Program-made: the position numbers and the translations under genes | NCBI RefSeq assembly: GCF_029784135.1 | Contig: NC_073746.1 | Span: 79,321,704-79,385,703 of the forward strand | Reading direction: 5' to 3' | DNA length: 64,000 bases | Source of the DNA: Toxorhynchites rutilus septentrionalis | Lineage: Eukaryota > Arthropoda > Insecta > Diptera > Culicidae | In this document: positions 58,687 to 64,000 of the stretch, one piece after another | Layout: each line of letters starts with the position of its first letter | Position numbering within the stretch: position 1 is the first letter of the stretch | Notes under the pieces: generated by a model | The model's input: the letters and a program-made list of their open reading frames with translations, nothing else | What the model was told of the DNA's origin: nothing | Database searches by the model: none

Positions 58687-59552
58687 CAGGTCGGACTCGA
58701 TTATATACAGACCCGATTATATGTGATTCGATTATATACAATTTTGGACTCGATTATATTCAGTTTGGAAATAAATATTTTTTTTATATTTCAAATATGG
58801 CTTATTTCATGAAGAAATGTAACCTTTCAACGTTAAGGTGAAGTTTGAGTGGCTATTACATGTACAGTGGGGTAAAAATCGTGATTTTTTGAAGATTTTG
58901 CTTGAATTTTCACCAGGAATTGTTTACATCGATATTGCAGCCAAATCAAAAAAAGACAAATTGTGGAGCGGTTTAAGAACTTCATTTTAATTGATAGACA
59001 CAATGTAGTTTAATATAAATTTTTAGGATAAAATTAATAATTACACATTAAAAACTATTAACTTTTAAGTGTTTCACTTCCAAAATGTTATTAAAATTCA
59101 CTAATTCAATTGTTCCACTACTATATCCCGTACTGAATTAAAAAAAAATTAAAAATCTTTCAAATGGAAGCATCAGAATCGTCTTCCGTAGCGTACTTTT
59201 TAATGTAGAGCCAGTTTGAAGCAACAGAGTCCGAAACAAAAAAAAAAGTTCTGTAACTCTGTCATTGTTGAAATTCGAAGATATGCGCAGGAGGATTTTT
59301 TTCATCAAATATAATCGTCTATCACCTCCTGAGAGTATCGGGATAAATTATTTTTTTTCATGTGAGAAAGGTGTTTTCTGATTTTAAGGGGATGAATCAA
59401 AAATAAAATTTCTCTTTTATTTTCAAAAAACGAAAAGTACATGCAAAAAAAAACAAATAAAGAAAAAAAATTGTTTTGACTCGATTATCCGGAGGATTCG
59501 ATTATCCGAAGTGAAAAAAATATCAATATTCCGGATAATCGAGTCCGACCTG
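58687..59552. mobile_element. 866-bp pogo-type MITE, TA duplication
   Basis: The left end CAGGTCGGACTCGATTATAT and the reversed right end CAGGTCGGACTCGATTATCC match for 18 bases, and TA flanks both sides (58685-58686 and 59553-59554). Both ends carry several inner CGATTAT copies. Partial copies lie at 7835-8249 and 14415-14560. There is no coding capacity. Confidence 0.88.
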
Positions 59553-60450
59553 TATTACGAAATTTGGAAAAAAAACTTTGAGACTCACTTCTGCTCTAAT
59601 TTTTATTTAAATGCGTTCGTATGTGTCTTTTCTCCTACATGTTGCGTAATTTTTTACTGATTTTTCAAAAGCATTGCGAGACAAAAAAATAATTTTCATC
59701 ATCTTCTGCATTATTATTTTTATTTTCTTGAAATCGATTACTTTATTGTATTCGTGGTTTTTAATTGTAAGATTGAAATAAAAAAATAATTATAATTTGA
59801 ATTTTTTAAGTGTTCTTCGCATTATTCCGACTGATCCTTCCACAAAGACTTTATTTTTTCTCACAGATCTTTAGCGTACTGCTGACTCCTGTGAATTTGT
59901 AAAGATAATCTCATATATTTTAAGATACGAGAAAAAAAAAATCTTTGTGAAGCGCAATGCTCTAAATATACCGAAAAAATTTAGGCATATAAAAAAAAAA
60001 TTAAATAAATATTAGAGCAGTGCTGGGTCTCTAAATTCAAAATAAATTAAAAATGCTCAAAGGCCAAAAAATTATTTTTTTTCTCGCGCAACCCTCTTAA
60101 AAATTCAAGAAAAAAATATGTTGAATGTTGACTCTCAAAAAAAAAAAAAAAAAAAAAACTAAGATTTTATTTAAAATTAATTTAAAAACCTTTTTAGTAT
60201 TTGATTTTTTGATGAAAAAATTGTTTGAAAGTATTTATCGATACACCTTAGCAAGATGTACTTTCAGTATTTTTATTTTCAAATTTTTTATCTCGAAGCT
60301 TTTGAGGATGGCGTGAGATAAACGAAAAAGTACGGTTTTCACTATAGATTCTATGTTAAACCACATAGGGGTTCAAATAAACCGGCAAAATTCAATACAA
60401 TATTTGCCATACGGCTGGTGATTTGGTTTGGGGGCACTTTTCATATATGT

Positions 60451-61065
60451 ATTTTGATTAGCCCAAAACAGCACCACGGCACAAATGTCAAACGTCAAAA
60501 TCAAATCAAATCAAAATGGGTTCGTTTTGAGAATGAAAGTTTTTATTGTAAGTTTATTATAAGTTTATTATTCTGAATACTCAATCAGTCTGAGTCGTGA
60601 TTTGAATTGGTCATTCGATAATAAAAATTGTGATTTTGAGTAGCTGCCATCATACGCACAAAGTTCCAAATACACCGGAGAGGATCAGGGTAACGGCAGG
60701 TTGATTTGGCCTGAAATTGCTCAAAAAAGAAAAATAATGCGCTGCACATACGAAAATGTGTTGACAGAACACGATGCCAAAACAATGTTCTTGTATTTTT
60801 TATTTTCACCAGCTGGGTGTATCAGATAATGGAGAAAATAGAAAATTTGAAAATGATAGAAAATTGATAGCGTTACGCCTATAGAAAATTACTCTCATTG
60901 GACTCTCATAACTCTCATAATTTATTTGAAACTCAACAGAATGACAATCAAGTTGTGGAGCTCAAACTGTTAACTATGTCTTTCAGATTAAACGCTCACG
61001 CAACAAATTTGAATAACTTCTACAAAAGTGAACCGATTTTTATTTTTAAAAAACGAAAATAAAGC
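60451..61065. other. Unassigned
   Basis: No gene was seen. Short AATCAAATCAAATC repeats lie at 60498-60512. Confidence 0.4.
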
Positions 61066-61520
61066 TTATTTTAGGACATTTTCAATGTGATCACCCCTTC
61101 TTTCGATAACGCGTTTCAAACGGTGAACAAAATTTTTCATGCACAACTCTAACATTACGACTTCGATGCTGTTGAAATTCCGTGATATTTCTTCTTCAAG
61201 TTCCTTCAAATTTTTTGGCTTATTAACATAGCAACGGTCTTTCACGTACCCCCAAAGAAAGTAATCGACGACGAGAAATGTTGAAATTCTTACCATAAGA
61301 GGACAAAGTTTCGGTTGCTCGAGTAATACGATTTCACTAAAAATACACGTTCTTGTAAATTGTGCATCTCGACACTAAAAATCATCCGATCAGACTAAAC
61401 GAGTAGCCGAATATTATCGTCCCGAAGTGAGGAATGCAGTGTTATTATCGACGGAGAAAAAAAATATAAGGAGCTATTCGATTTTTTTTGTGCGTGAGCG
61501 TTTAATCTGAAAGGGTCCTT
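61066..61520 (-). pseudogene. Mariner-type transposase C-terminal relic
   Basis: The minus-strand frame 61296-61066 reads VVDYFLWGYVKDRCYVNKP, KNLKELEEEISRNF and FVHRLKRVIERRGDHIEN, the usual tail after the last catalytic Asp. The preceding residues are replaced by unrelated text. The repeat unit extends to 61520 and is shared with 53690-55070, where it is split by a DD37E element. Confidence 0.75.
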
Positions 61521-61544
61521 TAAAATTGGTTAGTTTCACCTGGT

Positions 61545-61850
61545 CAAACGGGTTCTGGAGAATATTTTCAATATTGACAGAATATGAACAATCTACCGAA
61601 TCCGTCCCGAAAATCACAATCCTGAAAGTTAGTTTTACACGATAATGCGTCGAGTCACAAATCGCTGATCGTGTGACATCTTCAAAACTCTAAATCGCGT
61701 CTGTGTTTGAATCACATTTATTTGACCCTCTGGGACATTTATTTCTCCCCAAAAAAATAAAGACGGAATTAAAAGAACATTTCCTTAAGCATTAGGACCT
61801 ATCGAATAGCTTCAACCGAAGCATTGAATGAAACTCGAATTGAGTTGAAG
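61545..61850 (+). pseudogene. Mariner transposase relic, catalytic middle
   Basis: One frame reads LHDNASSHKSLIV (about 61634), the mariner LHDNA block with the second catalytic Asp. A stop follows, then diverged text ending in FSPKK, and a neighbouring frame reads FLPKKIKTELKEHF. It is on the opposite strand to the relic at 61066-61520. It is heavily decayed, with several stops. Confidence 0.6.
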
Positions 61851-64000
61851 CACGCATTTGAATTGCTATTAAATCGACGTTAAATAGGTTTTAGGTTGGA
61901 ATATTTTCCATACCAGTCTTGAAACATAGGTGAAACACTGTGTTTTTCCTAATATTTTCCCCAATAAGCATAGTTCGAACTCAAACGGCACCGAATTAAA
62001 GAATATCGTCAAATATTTCATCCCAATTGGTTCCCACGCAGTGATGATTCCACACTTTCGAATGCAAATTAGTCCTTCCACTTTACGTCAATTGTTTCGC
62101 GAGCAGTTTGAAATCAAGAAATGAAAAGCCAAACCGAATAACGCTAAAAATGAACTTCCTTTTGATGAGCTTCATTCCGCTTGATTTGATTCTATTTGGC
62201 CAGAATTCATGGTAAAATATGCAAACCAACTTCGAGGCTGTGAATTTTCGTTTTCCTAATATCGGTTGCTAGCGGATTTAAGGCAAAGAAGAGGCTTTAA
62301 TCCACCGACGAAAAGCATGAATGGTAAGTTTTTCCTCCACCACCACCAACAGCAGCAGCAGAGTTACTTGTTGGCTGCTTTGTCACCGTTCATGTTCTAC
62401 AATGCGTTGGTTTAGCACATGCGGAAGAATTGTAAGGATGCAGTTTTGTTTCATTGTCACTGGAACTTCGAATGTTCACCGTCGCAGTATCTTCGAGCAT
62501 GATTCCTCGACGGATTTCCGCCCTATTCTTCGAATGGTGGTGAAAATCTCGGCAGCAGACATTCGGAAAAAGCAAGTGATGATAACAAAACCGATACACT
62601 TGTATATGGGACGCTCTCCGTGCCAAGCCCGACATCGGCTCCAAGTGTTTGCGGATTCATTTGCAAATGTTTAAAGATTGGAATAGCATTCAATGGGATG
62701 GTTCGAGATATAAGTCGAGCTCAAGTGTTGCCCCGGAGAAGATGGTCCCTACGGAGCGACTCTGAATTTTCCGCTAGACCGTGTCTTGAAATATGTATTT
62801 GAGTCCCTCGTTGAGGGAGAACGATGGCACAAAAAAAAAATCGAGAGACAGAGGTTCCTCCCCCGCATGTATGAACAGATATCCACCGCCAAGAATGAGA
62901 CGAGTAGCAGTAGCATTTCAGGAACTGCAATCAGAGTGTACATTGTGTACATTTCGTCTTTTTTGGGGCACAGTCTCCCAAAGGCGCGGACTCTTGCTCA
63001 GAAGAAGATTCAAATTCAGGAAGCACCGATGAAAAACGGAGACCGAACGAGACAAACCGAGAATAAACGAAAAACTACAAATTGGAATACATTAGTATTC
63101 CCTTCAGTCGTATGTATATTTAATGCTGTTAGCTTAGTATTATTAGATTTTCTTGTTAAATAAACATTGTAGAAATATTTTACTGTGGTGTTGTGGCTTG
63201 CCTACGATTCAGTAAATATATTATATTTTAAGCTAGTCCCACTCTGTTGCTGGCCCGATCCATATTTGGCAAGGTACGATACCGCCACTTGGGATAGATG
63301 GGATTGCCCTTTTTATCCTCCAACTGATACATTCTGTGGCATCGTTGGTGCGGACGATAAGGGGTTCCCGAGATTGGCTAAACAACATGTTTAAATGCAT
63401 GTGTTTTCCAAGGGCTTCCGTAACCGTTATAAGTTGTAAACGATTATGCCCCGGAGTCATTTCTCCATGTTGAATCAGAGAACGGACCAGCTGACACACC
63501 GCAGAGGGGAAACTTTATGTCCTGGCAACGGCTGTGCTGAGATATTAGTTTTTCTGTGGCAGCAGAGAAACATTGGAAGCTTTTGCTAGAACTGAGCCTA
63601 GAATATTTCTGTGGTTGGTGTTTATAGCTATTCTTCAGCAATATTCACTGTTTTTCATGACCGGTTTCAATACCTTATTAACAGTTTACCCCGAACCGAC
63701 GGTAGAAATTAGTCACCTTGTAAGGAGTTTTGGAGTCTGCTCTTTCACTGTGTAGGTTACTATAACGTGGGACATTACTCTTTGGTAGTGTGAGACGGAG
63801 CAATCTGCATGTAATAATGTACCGATTTAAAAGATATTTGAATACGAATATCTTCGATAACTTTATACAGTAATAAAAAAATGTCGGTTTGGGTTTTGGC
63901 TAACGCGCACCTCTAATATTATTCTTCTTGAAAATCTTAGTGATCAACTAATACAAACACAGCTACGATGACTTCGATGATAATCTAAGCCATAACGACG
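61851..64000. other. Host-like DNA, no exon recognised
   Basis: A GC-richer, repeat-poor stretch. A CACCACCACCAACAGCAGCA tract lies at 62337-62360 and could be coding or simple repeat, but the frame around it shows no domain. Open frames of 117-125 codons (62321-62674 and 62786-63163) are Ser/Arg/Lys-rich without a known motif. Confidence 0.3.

Larger units (their letters stand above)
55632..60450. repeat. Nested foldback composite with long inverted arms
   Basis: Left arm blocks 55640-55760 and 55975-56180 (CCAAACCAAATCACCAGCTG, ATCTTACTAAGGTGTATCGA) occur reversed at 60330-60445 and 60230-60265 (AGCTGGTGATTTGGTTTGGG in related form, TCGATACACCTTAGCAAGAT). The left arm holds two diverged tandem copies, the right arm one. 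An inner pair (55810-55915 and 59565-59665) shares a CTCTAATT..TATTTAAATG block in the same orientation. The arms enclose 3.3 kb of other elements. Confidence 0.6.

Noticed and set aside
62337..62360. CACCACCACCAACAGCAGCAG as a polyglutamine or polyhistidine exon
   Set aside because: No flanking domain, no splice-site support, and the frame is short. It could be simple repeat.

Overview
The window looks like a piece of a culicine mosquito genome, most likely Aedes. This is inferred from the mobile elements: I-group LINEs, a DD37E mariner relative of the ITmD37E type, tRNA-derived SINEs, Helitron relics with CTAG ends, and many TA- or TTAA-flanked inverted-repeat elements. I found no intact host exon, no rRNA or tRNA gene, no CRISPR array and no bacterial or viral operon. 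The most likely setting is an intergenic region or a large intron filled by transposons of several ages.

1-10.96 kb: a 5'-cut I-group LINE with its poly(A) tail, abutting a decayed Helitron that ends in CTAG. Next come a mariner relic split by a SINE, a Tc1-like fragment, a pogo-type MITE fragment and a second, deleted LINE. 11-14.4 kb is mostly unassigned. 14.7-16.9 kb is a head-to-head inverted repeat built from a 120-165 bp minisatellite. 17.5-19.9 kb holds a small MITE, a larger MITE split by a LINE 3' fragment, a tandem-repeat element and a Helitron end. 19.9-23.6 kb looks like unique host DNA. 23.6-24.9 kb has a three-arm inverted repeat. 26-31.7 kb is a run of inverted-repeat elements, a Tc1-like relic and SINEs.

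32-34 kb is host-like, followed by a hAT MITE with an exact 8-bp target duplication. 35.9-38.3 kb is a minus-strand Helitron relic split by a minisatellite element and a MITE. 38.7-41.8 kb has another inverted-repeat element, a SINE and a nearly complete DD37E transposon. 42-49 kb is mainly unassigned. 49.4-51.7 kb has two non-autonomous Helitron-like elements in tandem plus an inverted third; about 130 AT units lie at the start of the second. 52.3-55 kb has LINE fragments and a second DD37E copy inserted in a mariner-like repeat. 55.6-60.5 kb is a nested foldback composite containing a minisatellite, a tandem-repeat element, a SINE and a pogo-type MITE. 61-61.9 kb has two mariner relics. The remainder is host-like.

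All recognisable coding sequences are broken, so nothing here is predicted to make a working protein. The main value of the window is its insertion history: several nested insertions have clean target duplications, and one has an internal empty-site control. Family names rest on motifs read by eye and were not checked against a repeat library.
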